DNA of 64,000 nucleotides from Turbatrix aceti. Lineage: Eukaryota > Nematoda > Chromadorea > Rhabditida > Panagrolaimidae. Below are positions 27,701 through 40,204 of this stretch, piece after piece. Position 1 is the stretch's first letter; every line of letters starts with the position of its first letter. The notes under the pieces are model-generated. The model searched no databases. It was given only the letters and a program-made list of their open reading frames with translations, and was not told the DNA's origin. The stretch spans positions 11,561,589 to 11,625,588 of the forward strand of contig OZ017768.1 of NCBI GenBank assembly GCA_963969345.1, written 5' to 3'. Position numbers and translations under genes: made by a program.

Positions 27701-27938
27701 AATCGAAACTGGAAATCACTATATCTGTGCCAAAAATCAACGTTTTCGTGCCGTTGGTGGCTTGTTTGAAAGTTCAGGACTTGCTCTAGTCATTGTAGCA
27801 GATGCCGTCACTAACAATTTAAAAATGCCAATGCGCGAAGCTGCCAAAGTCAACACTATATGCGCGAATGAATGCATTTTCACGCTCGATTGACGCGAAA
27901 GTGAATGCTGTGCCATTGTACGAAGTGTAAATCCTGTG
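24735..27938. mobile_element. 3.2-kb nested foldback (long inverted repeat) structure
   Basis: The outer ends are inverse copies (CACAGGATTTACACTTCG at 24735 and its complement ending at 27938). Inside, 24780-25300 folds on 25430-25900, and that whole hairpin is mirrored by 25940-27060, including its GC-rich centre (GCGGCCGC, TGCGGGAAAATCGCACTTC). A third hairpin covers about 27100-27900, with arms meeting near 27490. Alternating CG runs (GCATGCGCGCGCGCGTA) recur at homologous places in the arms. An 81-residue minus-strand frame at 26326-26571 covers one centre, but I do not recognise it. Confidence 0.75.
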
Positions 27939-29010
27939 GGATGCCCCTCTACGTACGAGTCGCCATCATCGCCATCATCATCACCTTCTGACTGACTGTT
28001 CATTGTAGTGTTGTATGTATGATATGGTGCGTACGAGTTAGAGAATAAATGAAAATGAAATGAAACTATGATACACAGCAAGTATTGGAACCAAATTCAA
28101 TGAACGCCATAACCAAACAGTAGTCAGTCAACTGCCAACCGGCTTTTCCATTCGTCTGCCTTTTTTTATAAACCAAATCCCCGAAAAAAATCCGACGTCC
28201 GCAGAAATGAATTAAAATACAGAATTTACTAAGTACATAAGTACATAGGTACAAAGGACATCATAAAAATACGGCAAAGTTCTGAGAAAATTTATATTTT
28301 TTTTGTTTTTCTGACATCTTGGATAACAAATTGGGCCAACTAGTTGTTTGAATATTTTTTTTCAAAACGAAAATAAAAACAAGAAACAAATTATTCAAAT
28401 CAAACATGAAAAGCAATTTGTGTGCACGCGTATTTCACGATTTTTATGCGGTTCAAAATTTAGGGGAATAAAAATAACTGAATAACCGACCCGGTTATTT
28501 CTCATTCCGTTACGTTTCGTTATATAACCGGAATGCAAAGATTTGGTCACACTGTCACAAAAATAAAGTTCATATATAACGTTAAAAAATTGTGTTAAAA
28601 ACTGATTTCAAATAAAAAGAACGTGCCATCAGAAAATTATATTTAAAACTGCAAAAAAAACAGAGTAATTTGGAGTTGTTCTGCAATTGCTTAGTTTTCA
28701 TTCAATAAAATTTATTTCATTATTCAAACCCGTAAATGCTTGCATTTCCGTATCATCACGCCACAAAGCAAAAGTAATCACCGACGAGCCGGGATTGTTT
28801 GTTCGTAGAAGAGTCATCGACGAGCAAACTACCAACGCTCGAAACACAATATCCTGCTCACGCATTCCGACATCCAGTGTTCGTTGTGTTCTTTATTTTG
28901 CGAGAGGGACGGTATGAATGATCTCGGCGGCAACAATGCTTTGCTTTCGTCGTCGTATAAATATGGTTAGAGCAAACATAGTCATTGTGCGCATTCGATG
29001 CGATGAAAAC

Positions 29011-30727
29011 TCACGAAAAGCTCATTTCCGGCGCATTCGATGAAGTTTTGCTTGTTGATCCAAGTTTGGACAGCGTCGACGACAAACGAATTCTTGATAC
29101 GACGTCGGTTAGAAAGTCTATGAATATGTCGTCTTTTTCTGAGACTTCACGATCGAAAGTCAGAAGCATGAAGATGTTACGTTCAATGTTCACGCCGTAC
29201 AAAGTCTAAAAAAATATCATATTTAAAAACATTTTTTAACGCATTTCGTGTTCCAAAACAATCAAAATTCAAATACAACCTTCCGGCCAGCACGGCGATC
29301 AAAGAAGATACTGAGCTTCTTGATTTTGCTGTCTTCGGTTGCAGCAAATCCCTCCTTGTTCATAAACGCGGTTATGGCTGACTTGACAGCATCCCGGGAT
29401 AGCTTTCGATCATCTGACGTAAAAAAGTAGATGAATGGAAAGTCATCGGTGACGGGGTTGGGCTGTGGCATGCCAGACACGGGAAGAGAGATATTGTAGC
29501 CCAGGCCTGTTAAAAACGAGTAATTTATACTGTACACAGTTTAATAGAACTTTTCTCCAACAAAATGCAATACATCTTTGAACTCACCACAAAAAAAGTT
29601 CTTATCACAAATTCTGGACTGAAAAACGACAACAGCAGCTGGTGATTGACGTTTGACAAACATCGAGCAGCAATGCGGCAGCGTATTTGACGCCGCCATG
29701 AGTTGTTTGCCGTCGATACTGTATGGCAGCGTCGACGATAAGGTATCATACAGGTAGAGGGAGAATTTGCTCACCAGGCCGTCGTAGAATGCCCATAGCC
29801 AGTTGATGAGTGCCTTAAAGGGTTTTGGCTTGGTGGTGGCAAAGAAGCCAAAGAATCCGCGTCGCAGAAAGCGTTCATCGCCGGGAGGAACGTGTATTTG
29901 CTTGACAAAACCAACTAGCTGAAGTTTGAAGGATTTCATCGCGATGAGAGCGTCTATGGTTGAAAGGGAAGACAGGTGCAGAGCGGCAGTAAACCCGGAT
30001 GTCAGAATTCCGAGTTCGCATTCCAACAAATCCTGTTTAGCGCCGGGAAATTTTGTGAGGTTCGTAGAAGGGGTGTGAACGTCAGAAAGAGCGATCAGTC
30101 TCGAAATGGCCCATTCCACTACCGATCGCCAATCTCTGCCTAAAACAATTAATAAAGTAGATATCCGTTTACGACCACAAATATTTTTATACAATTTCAC
30201 CTTCTAAAACTCCACCAACCTGGTAAAGTCGTATAAAAGGAAATTAACTCAATCCTAGTCGCCGCGTGATTCGAAAAATGGTTGACAATTTCATTAAAAG
30301 TCGGAGATTTGCCGCAACCCTCGTTTTCAGCTCCCAAATCGTTCCTAAAAGACCGTAACTACCAGTATTCTACTTTTCAGAAAACAATAAACCTCAATCG
30401 AGAATAGACATCCTTGAGAAAGCCATGCTCGATACGAAACGAAGATTTTGTATGAAATGCGAGGTTGAAGTAGTCTTCCTCGGCAGCCACAAACTGTACG
30501 ATGATCAGAAACACGCGTTGCCACTTCTTATCCTCAGCATTATCAAATCGATGGTGTACAATGTGGTCTACGGAACGTCGAGAGCGTTGGAAATCGAGGT
30601 GAAAAAGGTATCTACAGAACTCGGTAGCAGCTCTGTGCGCATCGGAGTCCGCTACCTGACGACGGTCTGAGCAAGCCGATCCAAGCGACGACGAAGCCTG
30701 ACCTGGTGGTGAGTAGGCGCTTGGCAT
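29011..30727 (-). CDS. kics2: KICS2 / C12orf66-like KICSTOR complex subunit
   Basis: Five exons: 30727-30393, 30344-30220, 30139-29588, 29506-29280, 29205-29011. Every junction has GT/AG and matching phase, giving 477 residues (human KICS2 is about 445). Recognisable stretches are the helical N-terminal block (KKWQRVFLIIVQFVAAEEDY), ATRIELISFYTTLP, the family hallmark ALINWLWAFYDGLVSKFSLY, and a C-terminal longin-like part with FPFIYFF and MLLTFDREVSEKDDIFIDFL near the end. KICS2 works with KPTN, ITFG2 and SZT2 to tether GATOR1 at the lysosome and restrain TORC1 when nutrients are low. The ATG at 30727 follows two possible acceptors (TTCTGACAG, ATCCTTCAG), so the start could be directly trans-spliced or preceded by a 5'UTR intron. 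The neighbour across the 5' end is a divergent capping-enzyme gene. The assignment rests on aligned motifs recalled from the family; the fold is known, the complex is inferred. Confidence 0.85.
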
Positions 30728-30935
30728 GGCATTCAGTTCTGAAGGATGCAAAATGCTGTCAGAAATGAAGAAAACACAGAAATTGCGGAGAAAATTACGT
30801 TCAAACAAAGTGTCCCCCAAATAATGCTGGCGCAAGAGTAAAAGTGGTGTTCATCCAGTTTTCCCGCCGAATTTATTTTTTTTGTTATTTTTGTACTTTC
30901 TACCCTTGTTTTTTTTTATTATAAATCAATTAGTC
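30728..30935. promoter_or_regulatory. Head-to-head promoter region, KICS2 and bin3/MEPCE genes
   Basis: Only 208 bases separate two divergent start codons, so both promoters must lie here or overlap the 5' exons. The right half is pyrimidine-rich (runs of T at 30875-30919) before the downstream ATG. No clear TATA box is seen. Confidence 0.6.
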
Positions 30936-32196
30936 ATGGAGGGTAGCGATATTTGTGACCCGGTGATTGCTATGAGAAAACGAAAGGTATGATAGTTTTA
31001 TTTCGCTTGTACTGACGCCGTTTTTACAGGTTTCAAACGAGTCTTCAAAAATGCCTCAAAAGTTGCCAAAACTCGACGTTGACTCACCGGATTCGGCCAT
31101 TGGGAGTGAAGGTACTGCCGAAAATCAAGATAAAGCCAAGAAGAAAGAACTGCAGAGTGAAAAGTAAGTTTTTTATAAAAATAAAGTGACGTAAAGTTTT
31201 GTTATTTTATATTACCAAACGTTTTATGACCATCATAACTACGTTATGTTTGTTTAGATTTCGTTACGGGAACTTTCACCGTTATTACGGCAGTCGTCTG
31301 CAAGGCGTGCAGCGAGATCCCCGACTTGACGTTCTTCCGAAATTCTGGTTCAAGTCCAAGAACGTCCTCGACATCGGCTGTAATGCTGGCTACCTAACGC
31401 TGACCATAGCGAAGGAGTACGAGTCCGCCTGGGTGCTTGGCATCGACATTGACCCGCATCTCGTTGGCGTCGCGCGAAGCAATATCGCCCACTACACCGA
31501 CGAAGAGTGCAAAGGCAGGTTCCCCAAATCGCTCGTGTCAGAAGCGGCCACGACGCCCAAGCACAGCCGTCAGCCACCGAAGCCTAGTGCCGTCATCAAG
31601 CCATTCCCGCACAATGTCTGGTTTCGGTATCAAAACTACGTCTGTACGATGGAGGAAGAATTGCAGCAAACGATTCCCGAGTATGATGTTATTCTGGCCC
31701 TCTCGATCACGAAATGGGTTCACCTAAATTGGGGAGACAATGGGATTACGGCATTCTTTCGGCGGGCTTTCCTGAATCTACGACCCGGTGGTAGGCTTAT
31801 CATTGAGCCTCAAGATTTTTCGACTTATTGGAAGCGTGCCAAGCAGCTGGTAAGTCTTTTACCCGGTTACAAACTATTTTTGCAGTTTCGTCGCTCCCAA
31901 GTATCTGGAAAATTCATGTAAAACTGTTTTCATGCCTAAAACTGAACTTTGGCGTCGTAATTCTAATTATTTTTCAGGAAGACATGCGGCAGACTTACCA
32001 CGGCATCCAGCTGAAGCCTGAGCAATTCAAAAGCTACCTAATCGATGAAGTAGGCTTTGAAGAAGGTGATAAGCTCGACATTCCCCATGCCATATCCAAG
32101 GGCTTCGAAAGGCCACTAGAAGTCTACCAAAAGCCCTTCAAAGTAAAGAAAACGAACGGAAAGAAGCGGAAAAACAAGACAAAGGAAATCGAATAA
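30936..32196 (+). CDS. 7SK-type snRNA methylphosphate capping enzyme (bin3/MEPCE family)
   Basis: Four exons: 30936-30986, 31030-31163, 31258-31849, 31978-32196, giving 331 residues with all phases consistent. This enzyme puts a methyl group from S-adenosylmethionine on the 5' gamma phosphate of 7SK (and related pol III) RNA and stays bound in the 7SK particle that holds P-TEFb. The N-terminal 60 residues are a Lys/Ser-rich linker. The Bin3 domain starts at FRYGNFHRYYG, then VLDIGCNAGYLTL (SAM motif I), LGIDIDPHLV, the family signature LSITKWVHLNWGD, LRPGGRLIIEPQ, and IQLKPEQFKSYL near the end. A possible 15-nt microexon (31885-31899) is rejected because the direct join aligns without a gap. 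The protein is much shorter than human MEPCE (689 residues), whose long N-terminal extension is missing here as in other invertebrate short forms. Confidence 0.93.
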
Positions 32197-32322
32197 CTGT
32201 ATTGCGTGATTTTGATCTCTGTTGTGAAGCGGTTACGTTTTTTATTTTATTTATTTACTGTCCTTCTCAATGGTTAGCTCCACATTTAATGGTAATGTCG
32301 TAATTTGAACAGTAGCTGACAT

Positions 32323-32699
32323 CAGGGTTGCGAAATTCCCCGGGGAATGAAAAAGGGGGGAATATTCCCGGGGGATTCCCGTAGATTCCCCAGGGAATCT
32401 CCTTTCAAATTCCCCGCATCCAAATAAAGCCATGCGTCTAAAACGAGGTCTAAAATAAAAAAAACACACCAAAAACGATCTATTTATTAATGTGCATTAA
32501 AAATGCAACATTAAAGCGAGATTTGAAGCCCAATTGGCAAACTTCAAAAAAAATAATCACATCCTTTTACTTTTCTTAATTTTTTCGGGAGTTTCCCGGG
32601 GAATTTTGGGAGGAATTTGGCAAAGGTGGGGGAATCCCCGGGGATTCCCGGGAATATTCCCCGGGGAATCTCCCGGGGAATCCCATCTTCGCAACCCTG
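32323..32699. mobile_element. hAT-type MITE with ATTCCCCGGGGAAT-type arms
   Basis: The terminal inverted repeat CAGGGTTGCGAA/TTCGCAACCCTG encloses 377 bases, flanked by the exact 8-bp duplication gctgacat (32315-32322 and 32700-32707). The arms are arrays of GGGGAATTCCCC-type self-complementary words. It lies between the capping-enzyme and proteasome genes, upstream of the latter. Confidence 0.92.
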
Positions 32700-32908
32700 G
32701 CTGACATGAAAACCGAGAAATGCACAACGATAGAGAACTGCGCGCGCGCGGTGTGCTTTCGCCACGAAAATTTTTTGTTGGATGCAAAAATGATGACTTG
32801 AGTCGCAGATGCTTTCGTTCGGGCTTTACGACGTTTATTTTCGCTGTGGCTGCATACATTACAGCAATAGTGTATTTTTCTTCGTTTTAGGTCATTGTCA
32901 CGGTAATC

Positions 32909-33946
32909 ATGGAAACCCTGAACGCCAATAAACTCGCTGAAGTCGATTATGAGCCGTGCGAGGCTTTTGGCTTTGATAATGTTGCTCGTAACATTGCTCT
33001 TGTCGAGTGCGGCATGAAGGCTCCCAGACTTCGGTCAACGGGTACTACCATTGTTGGAGCCATCTTCAAGGTTTGTTTTTAGGCATTTTTGGGGTTTTGG
33101 TTCATTTTTTTCTAACAGTTTATATGTTTTTTTGAGCTTCATGAATACATAAAGCTTTTTTTTAGGACGGTGTTGTTGTTGGCGCAGATTCCCGTGCAAC
33201 CGCGGGCAACATCATTGCAGACAAGCAGTGCGAAAAGGTCCACAAGCTGACCGATCAGATCTACGCGTGTGGCGCTGGCACAGCCGCCGACCTCGACCAG
33301 GTGACCAAGATGCTCTCTGCCAACCTTCGTCTTCACGAACTTAACACCGGCAAGAAGGCACGCGTCGTTTCGGCGGTTCGCATGGCACGCAACCATCTTT
33401 TCCAGTACCAGGGATACGTCGGTGCCTACCTTCTCATCGGTGGCGTCGATATCACAGGCCCCCATGTCTACACCGTCTCTGCGGAAGGCACGTCGATGTC
33501 CAAGCCTTACGGTGCTGATGGATCGGGCAGCTACGCTGCTATCTCGGTGCTGGAGCGAGATTTCAAGTTCAACATGACGGTGGGTGCTTTTGTTATATTT
33601 TTTTACATTGAAAGTAACGTTTTGACAGTCTTGTTTAATTTTTTTTATAAAAAAATACTTTTCAAATTTATGTCAATCACTTTCATTTTTTTAGGAAGAA
33701 GAGGGCAAAGATCTCGTGCAACGCGCTCTCCACGCTGGCATGCACGGCGACAACGCGTCTGGTAACTCGCTGAACCTTTGTGTCATCACGGACAACGGCG
33801 CCCGCTTCGAGGGCCCTATCTTCCCCGACTTTTGTCAACGCCCCGAGCGCATCGAACTCGACTACAAGTTCAAGCCGGGATCAACGACGGTTCTCAAGCA
33901 GAAGCAATTCAAGTACGATGTCGTCGAAAGCATGGATGTCAACTAA
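32909..33946 (+). CDS. pbs-2: 20S proteasome subunit beta-2 (PSMB7 type, trypsin-like active site)
   Basis: Three exons: 32909-33070, 33166-33579, 33695-33946, giving 275 residues (human PSMB7 277). The propeptide ends at RLRSTG and the mature chain starts at Thr46 (TTIVGAIF). The catalytic set is complete in mature numbering: Thr1 (46), Asp17 (62, in ADSRAT), Lys33 (78), and Gly45 (90) in the S1 pocket. GTSMSKPYGADGSGSYAA is the usual beta-subunit loop, and the C-terminal arm that wraps around beta-3 is present (IELDYKFKPGSTTVL). It works in the core proteasome, cleaving after basic residues. A TTTTAG acceptor ends 18 bases before the ATG, suggesting leader trans-splicing. The coding sequence is markedly richer in G+C than its surroundings, as expected of a highly expressed gene. 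Confidence 0.98.
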
Positions 33947-34150
33947 CGTCATCCTGAATGCGTAAATCGCAGCTGTCACGCACTTTTCCCTGACATCGAG
34001 TGACGTTTCCTGACATCTGTGACGTGATTTCTTCCGTGTGTTATCTATGATTTCTTAAAAGTAATACAACGCTTTTGTTTTTCTTTAAAACAGTATGTGA
34101 ACAAGTTTGAAATGCGGTAGAGTGATATTGAATGAATGGGAGGGTACAGA

Positions 34151-36047
34151 TCACGCCGGCTTGATCGCGTTGTTGAGGGCTGTCGAAGTCGTGTTCGTCA
34201 GCTTGCGCGACGACGGCATTTGGTATTTGATGGTCTGAGAGGGGGTGTAGAAGGAGCGCACACGGCGCTCGAAGGGTGCTGGTAGGTAGCGAAATGATCT
34301 GACTCGGACTGCCGTCGACAGCCGATACGTGGGGCTTTCCAGCGTTGCGCGGGTCGTTCGTTGCCGTACACAGCCGAATAGTTTGCAGAATGCTACTCGG
34401 TATTCTATGCTGCATAGCATGTACAGGTAGAGGTGAGGTAAGTGACTAAAATGTTTGACGGATAAATCTCTTTTTTTTGCTATCATTGGATAAAAAATGT
34501 CTAAATTTAATCCCTCAGACGGCATACTTTACTCTCTAAAAACTTATTTATGTATTTGTTGACTCATTAAAATTCCCTACACATGATTAAAATAGTTTTT
34601 GCGCATGAACGAATCATCACAAGCGAGAAGTTTAATAATTGTTGGACTGATTGTCGTCTCACATGACATAAGAACCTTTTTTTAACATTGCGAGACCATG
34701 TGCATCAGTTTCCAAAGACAAAAGTTCATTATCTTACGTTTTTTGAAAACAACGACCAATTTTTAGAGGCTTTGAAAAAACTCACTGAGTGACCTGCAAA
34801 CAATTTGCAAACGCCCGAAATATGTGCATTCCTAGGCTGATACGGTGTTTATGATCGATGAAAATACTTAGTATGCTGGCGGGTAGCGTGCAGAGGACGA
34901 ACGTCGCCGAGGTGATGAGAAGCAACACGGATATTCTCGTTCGATCTTGTTCTCGTACACGCGTGCCACGCGCTGAGCGACGGTTATACCGGGCTGAGAG
35001 CTGGCGGAGGGAGCGTATCATACCAAGGTTAAGCATGACGAGGATTAGAATTGGCCCTATTCGTGCTATGGCCTGAATTTTATTTATATTTAATTATAAT
35101 CCTAATAATGATCAAATTATGATTTTAATTTCAGTGAATATTTTACCAACGTTCTTAAACCCAAAAAACGTCGTAAAAAAGTTTCTTTTAATTTTTTTTT
35201 ACAAAAAAAAGTATATAATGCCGTTCGTTCTTTTGGCATGTTCTAAAACACTAACCTCCCGAAACATGAGATAAACCTGAAACTCGCTGGACACATTGAG
35301 CCTGTGGTTGCGGTCTATCTTCCAGACAGTGCAGTTGAAATCGTCGGTTGTTTGAATTAGTTGCTTCTGCACGCCAGAGGGCAGAAAAACAGCAAAAGCG
35401 ATAACGTAGAGCACATAAATCGTTGTCCTTATCCTCGACCTTGAGCCGGGGCTGTTGTGGAAGACGATGGGGTGCTTGATAGAGAGCCACCTGTCCACGG
35501 TCATAGCCACCAGACAGAGCGCAGAGGCCGTGATGAAAGAGTTGATGATCGGGAGCTCGAGGTGGGCGTGGTAGAACATGATGGGGTACGAGCGAGGGTT
35601 AGAGAAGCCGGCGTGGCGCATGCAAAATGGCACGAGACCTGCTATCGACAAGATGTCCGCGATAGCGGATGCTTTGAGGTAAAGGAAGCCAACAGAAGGC
35701 AGCCTGCTGAGCGTCCAGACGTTGAGGCACTGGTTGACGAAGCCGACAAGAAGCAGCCCCGGCATGACAAAGGCATGCGCGACGTAGTCGACTCTGGTTT
35801 CATTGAGAGAGAAATTGCTCACGACAGGCTCGGACGTTGCATCCATCGAAGGCGGCAGCGAGACGAGGTCGTCGGAAAACGACAACGCCTGTGGCGGCGA
35901 CAGCAGGACGAAGGCTGCTGTGGCAATCGATGTCAGGCTTATCGTTACCACCGTGATCCCGACCAGTAGCACCGATTGTTGGCGTCGCTTAAGGAGGAGA
36001 GCAGCTACTAGAGGCGCTGTTGCCGCCGCTGAAGGCTGCTCAGTCAT
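34151..36047 (-). CDS. Rhodopsin-family GPCR, nematode neuropeptide-receptor type
   Basis: Three exons: 36047-35256, 35072-34786, 34445-34151, with phases 0 and 2 matching, giving about 457 residues. An N-terminal tail with N-glycosylation sites (NFS, NET) precedes TM1 (VAHAFVMPGLLLVGF). TM2 is near LKASAIADILSIAGLVPF. TM3 ends in the motif VAMTVDRWLSIKHPIVF (DRW instead of DRY). TM5 spans the exon 1-2 join (AIARIGPILILVMLN). TM6 is ISVLLLITSATFVLCTLPAS with the FxxCxxP core, and TM7 is read through the third exon (LQVTHHLPHLYLYMLCSIEYR). A basic cytoplasmic tail follows. The overall pattern is that of FMRFamide-receptor-like (frpr/dmsr) nematode receptors; the ligand is not predictable. A first hydrophobic stretch at residues 25-50 could be an uncleaved signal. 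Another in-frame ATG at 36071 would add eight residues. The gene is tail-to-tail with the proteasome gene, 204 bases away. Confidence 0.88.
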
Positions 36048-39000
36048 TTGACTTATACACGCACACCTCATCGCGCGCTGCCGCCAAAGAGTCACGGAAA
36101 AAAAAGCGCCCCCCCCCCCCCTCAAGGGAATCACCGTTTGTTTGTTCTGCCAGAAAGTGTGGTAACAGAAGCCGGCGAAATAGGACGAGAGGGAAGGCGG
36201 GTTCATGCTGGCAGCAGGCAATCGTCAGGGGAATAAGACGCGATTTTTACGGCTCAAATGATTGTAGTATATAACCCAAAATAGAAATTTTTGAAATGAA
36301 TTAATTGCGAATCGCCAAAAAAATTATTCTATGACAGTACGATTTTTATGCAGAAATTGAAAAAGTCAGAGTGATGTCGTTTTTTTTTTAAACATTTTTT
36401 TGCTTTATTTTGCAGGGGTCAGGTTACCAATTGGCCGAAATTAAAACGATAGCAAACGGAAGAGGTTTGTAGTCAAGATGAACAGTAATCTGTTCTTGTT
36501 TTTTTTTGCCAAAAATAGTATTAAAAATCAAACGACTTTTTTGCGTTATACATTTTAGAGCTTTTTTGAGACGTTTTCAGGTGAAATTTGACAAAACAAA
36601 TTTCAGACGTTTGCAACCGGTCAATGATGCTAAATGACGTACAACATCTTATTTGTCATGTTTTTAAACAACAGTCATGCCGACCTCAGTCATGTCTTGC
36701 TTTTGAAGGTTTAATGGCAAGCTACCTGTAAACGGAAAAATATTTTTAAGTACCTGGCAGCAGTCACTGATTTCGCAACTGTTTTTTTTTCAAAAAGCAA
36801 GTTGGAACACCTGAATTCTGATCAGCAGACTTTATCAAAACTGAAAAAACTACAGATTTTTTTTTAGAAATTTTTAAAGTATTACAGATTTTTTTAATTG
36901 TTAGAACAATTGTAATTTCCCTCAAATCGGTCAAACTGTAGTGAAGAGGAACAAAAAGCAAAAGTGAAGCCAGTTAATGAATCCTTTTTAAAAGAACCAA
37001 GCCGCGACAACTTTCTGGCTACCAAAGATCAAAGATAGGATAAAAGTTTATTTTTTCTATTTTTTACGGATCTAATTTGAATTTCTGTGGACAAATAAAT
37101 ACCAAAAGCAAATTAAAGAAAAAAACATTTTTTATCAAAATATTATAAAAGTCGGTTTTAAGAATACAAAAATGTAGATAAAAATGAAAACAAGCTCCAA
37201 AAAAGAACTCTTAATAAATAAAAAAAGGACGTTAACGTACATTATAGCTTTATGCGGCGTCAGTGGAAGTGCCTGCAGATTGCCACGGTCAACGCAGAAC
37301 CTTAGGCAGTGGCCAACGATTGACGGCGCCTTTTTCGTGCAATCCCGATACTTCCACTATCTCTCCAACTTTTGTGATAAGTAATTAAGCATGTAAATGT
37401 CAATGAGAAAAACGGCAACAAAATTGTAAAAAAATATAAAGAAATAAAAAACTGTTATTAATTGTTTTGGCATTGCAAAAGATGATGCAAGCTGGCAAAT
37501 ATTATCTTATTTCACATTTACAAAAAATAATATACCGCAGTTTTTAGATAAAACAATCTACCATAAATGTTGACATTGGCTGTCTGAAGCAAGCTACTTT
37601 TTGTCCATCAACGGTTAAACAAAAACAGAGAAAGAGTCAATTTACTGTTCGAGTTTTTGGATCCAGTACTGGGTCACAAAAGAGGGGAACACATTTTTTG
37701 GGACGCTTTTTGACTATCAAAAAATATTAAAACCGCTCCATCCCATCGTAACAGTCAAATTTTTGTCGTCGTGTATGTATAAAATAGCAAACAAAAAAAA
37801 TGGAGTGAATGTCACTTCATTTAAACCACATGCATCTTTGTCATCATCATTGCCTAGTAGTAATGATGCGAGAAAACCAACCTAAACAATGCCAATTACG
37901 TCGGCACGAGACCTCTCTTTTCGTGTTGCTGGCTGTCGTCCAAAGCAGCAACAAAGCCTTGCATGGCCAAGGAGCGACTTTGTCGATCAAACGTGTCTTT
38001 ATTTTTTTGACCTGCAGGGGTGAAAAGGGGTGCTGAAGTGGCTTAATTTTGTCTCACTTTTTTATAAGAAGTTCACTTCACGTTAGTATTTTTGCAAACA
38101 AGGATCAGGCGGCAGGGTGTTCATTGTCACTTTTTTAAACCATATTGCCCGTGTGGAGCAGTAGTTAAACAAAAAGCACTATCGGGGTAAAAAGCTTGGC
38201 AAACTAATTTAGGATGTCGATAACCCCTACCAACTTGGCACCATAACACAGAAGTGAAAAATTGAGGGACGGGTGCTACACAGTTACACAAAAAAGAAAA
38301 AAATGTGCCACGAATATGGAAAAAAACGGCGCACAATTTTCATACTCTGTTCATGGACATTATCGTTTCTGTTTGCATAGATAAATGCAAATAGTTATTA
38401 TATTTAAAACATTTTTGACCAAATTTGCAAGCAAACTTGGTAAACACAACCGACACGTGGTGCGTGAAATATTATTCCACATGACAAAAAATAATAGTAT
38501 TCATAATAAAGACCAGAAATCAAGTGATAATTCCCGTTTAAAAACCAATGTGTGCAGATTGCATATTTTTTATAAAATAAAAAACATCGCAAAAAAAAAT
38601 AAGCAGCGAAAACTCCAGCAAAAAAAATATAAATATTATCACTTGACAAGTTCAAGTTGCAACTTTACATGTAATTGAAGACGCAAAGATAGTTTTTTAA
38701 ATGTTGTAAAATGATGAAATAAAATTTCAGACACCACAGTTACAACAAAATATTTTGATTTCTAAATTATTTGTATCTTGTTTGCTCTTGACACTAGTTT
38801 AAAGTTAAAAAATGTAATATAAAAAAAAGAATAAGAAATCAAAATGAAGACTTCCAATAAGTCGCCAAAAAACCCAACTGTCGGAGAGCGCACCAAAAGG
38901 CATCATCCTTTATACACGGGAAATACGAAAGAGGATAAGGATTCAGATTTCGCGGTTGCATGACTCCTTCGACTCATTGGTGTTGTGCTGCTGGTGTGAA

Positions 39001-39473
39001 TAACCACAAGTGTTATAAATATTTTTTTCTTTATAATTATTTTCAGCCAGTTGAACGTTTATATGTACATATTTTTTAAATAAAAAAGTTTAAAAAATAA
39101 AAGCGCACATTACTTGATCAAAAAGCCGCGAAAAAAAATGATGACACAATTTTTTTGTTTACTTATGTTAGAGAAAATTAAAAAGAATATACAGAAACCT
39201 TATATTTACAGTAATCCGCCTTTCATATAAGCTTTGGCATGTCCCAAATATCACTTTAAGTCAGTTGCGATTTTTATCGGATAATTTTGTACAAAGTTAT
39301 AGTGTTTGAAAGTTCCATGTTTCTTCAATGCCTGTGGCGGTGCTCAATATTGTCAAATAAATAACCCAAAAAACCAGAATCAGTCTTTGGGACATGCCAA
39401 AGCATATTCAAGTGATCTGGGGCATAAAAAACAAAAATTGGTTCTAAGGCTTTTTTGAACATGACTCCTTTTA

Positions 39474-39969
39474 GGGCTTGTCCAGAAATTACGTCATTGC
39501 AAGAGGGGGGGGGGGGGGTCAGTCCAAAAATGACGGAAAATGATGAAGGGCGGAGTGGGGTACTGCTCAAAATGACGTCATTAAAAAATTTCAAGAATTG
39601 GCTTACGAATTTTCTAAATTTCAGTTTTTTTTTTGCCAAAATGGCGCTGAAAACTGACTGTTTTTGTTGCAATATAATTATGTTTCACCAATCATTTTTT
39701 AAATATGACCGACTCCGAACAGGCTTCTTAAAAAAACATAATAACTACACAATAATTTCGGCATATAGTTTTCGAAAGTAGTTTTTAGCAAAAATGATAA
39801 GCCACAACTTGCAAAAAAACCGCTAAAAAATGACTATTTTTTTTCAAAATGACGTCATTTAGGGGGGGGGGGTCCGGGGTGCCCCACCTTGCAATGACGA
39901 CCGATGACAGAGGGGGGAGGGGGGTTAAAAATTCCCGATTTTGCGATGACGTAATTTCTGGACAAGCCT
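39474..39969. mobile_element. PIF/Harbinger-like MITE with poly-G subtermini, copy 1
   Basis: The ends are GGGCTTGTCCAGAAATTACG and its inverse (final C changed to T). The repeats continue as GTCATTGCAAGAGGGGGGG on one side and a GATTTTGCGATGACG-type inverse on the other. The 3-bp duplication TTA flanks both sides. It holds no coding sequence. The inverse copy at 47339-47822 has 3-bp duplication TTG. Three-base targets and GGG ends suggest PIF/Harbinger, but that is inference. Confidence 0.8.
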
Positions 39970-40204
39970 TTATGAGTGCTCTTTTTTTTGTCACTCGAGG
40001 CGAAAAAGTGGATTTTTGCGCGCGTTTTCTCGAGTGCGCACCATAAACCCCATGGATGACAACTTTAGGGTACCTTGCAAACTTTGTCTTATTAGAACAC
40101 GGGGAAAAAGATAGGCCTCTGAAAACCCAACCTGTGGTGGCCAAAAACCCAACAATATAGCATAAAATTGGCACAACGATAAAAAATGTCTAAATACAAC
40201 ATCG

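Larger units (their letters stand above)
15666..29010. other. 13-kb gene-poor interval rich in mobile-element relics
   Basis: I see no frame here with family-level similarity. The stretch just upstream of let-413 and the higher-GC patches (about 16040-16520, 18960-19560, 21640-22030 and 24160-24370) could hold its promoter or untranslated exons. The rest is AT-rich sequence with the elements listed separately: a LINE-type tail, hAT MITE, repeat pair, GAGTCGA element and foldback. Confidence 0.6.

Noticed and set aside
31885..31899. 15-nt microexon in the capping-enzyme gene (TTTTTGCAG before, GTATCT after)
   Set aside because: The join that skips it aligns with the family without a gap; inclusion would add five residues in a conserved helix.
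35457..35969. 170-residue plus-strand frame
   Set aside because: Antisense shadow of the GPCR exon; charged, repetitive composition and no motif.
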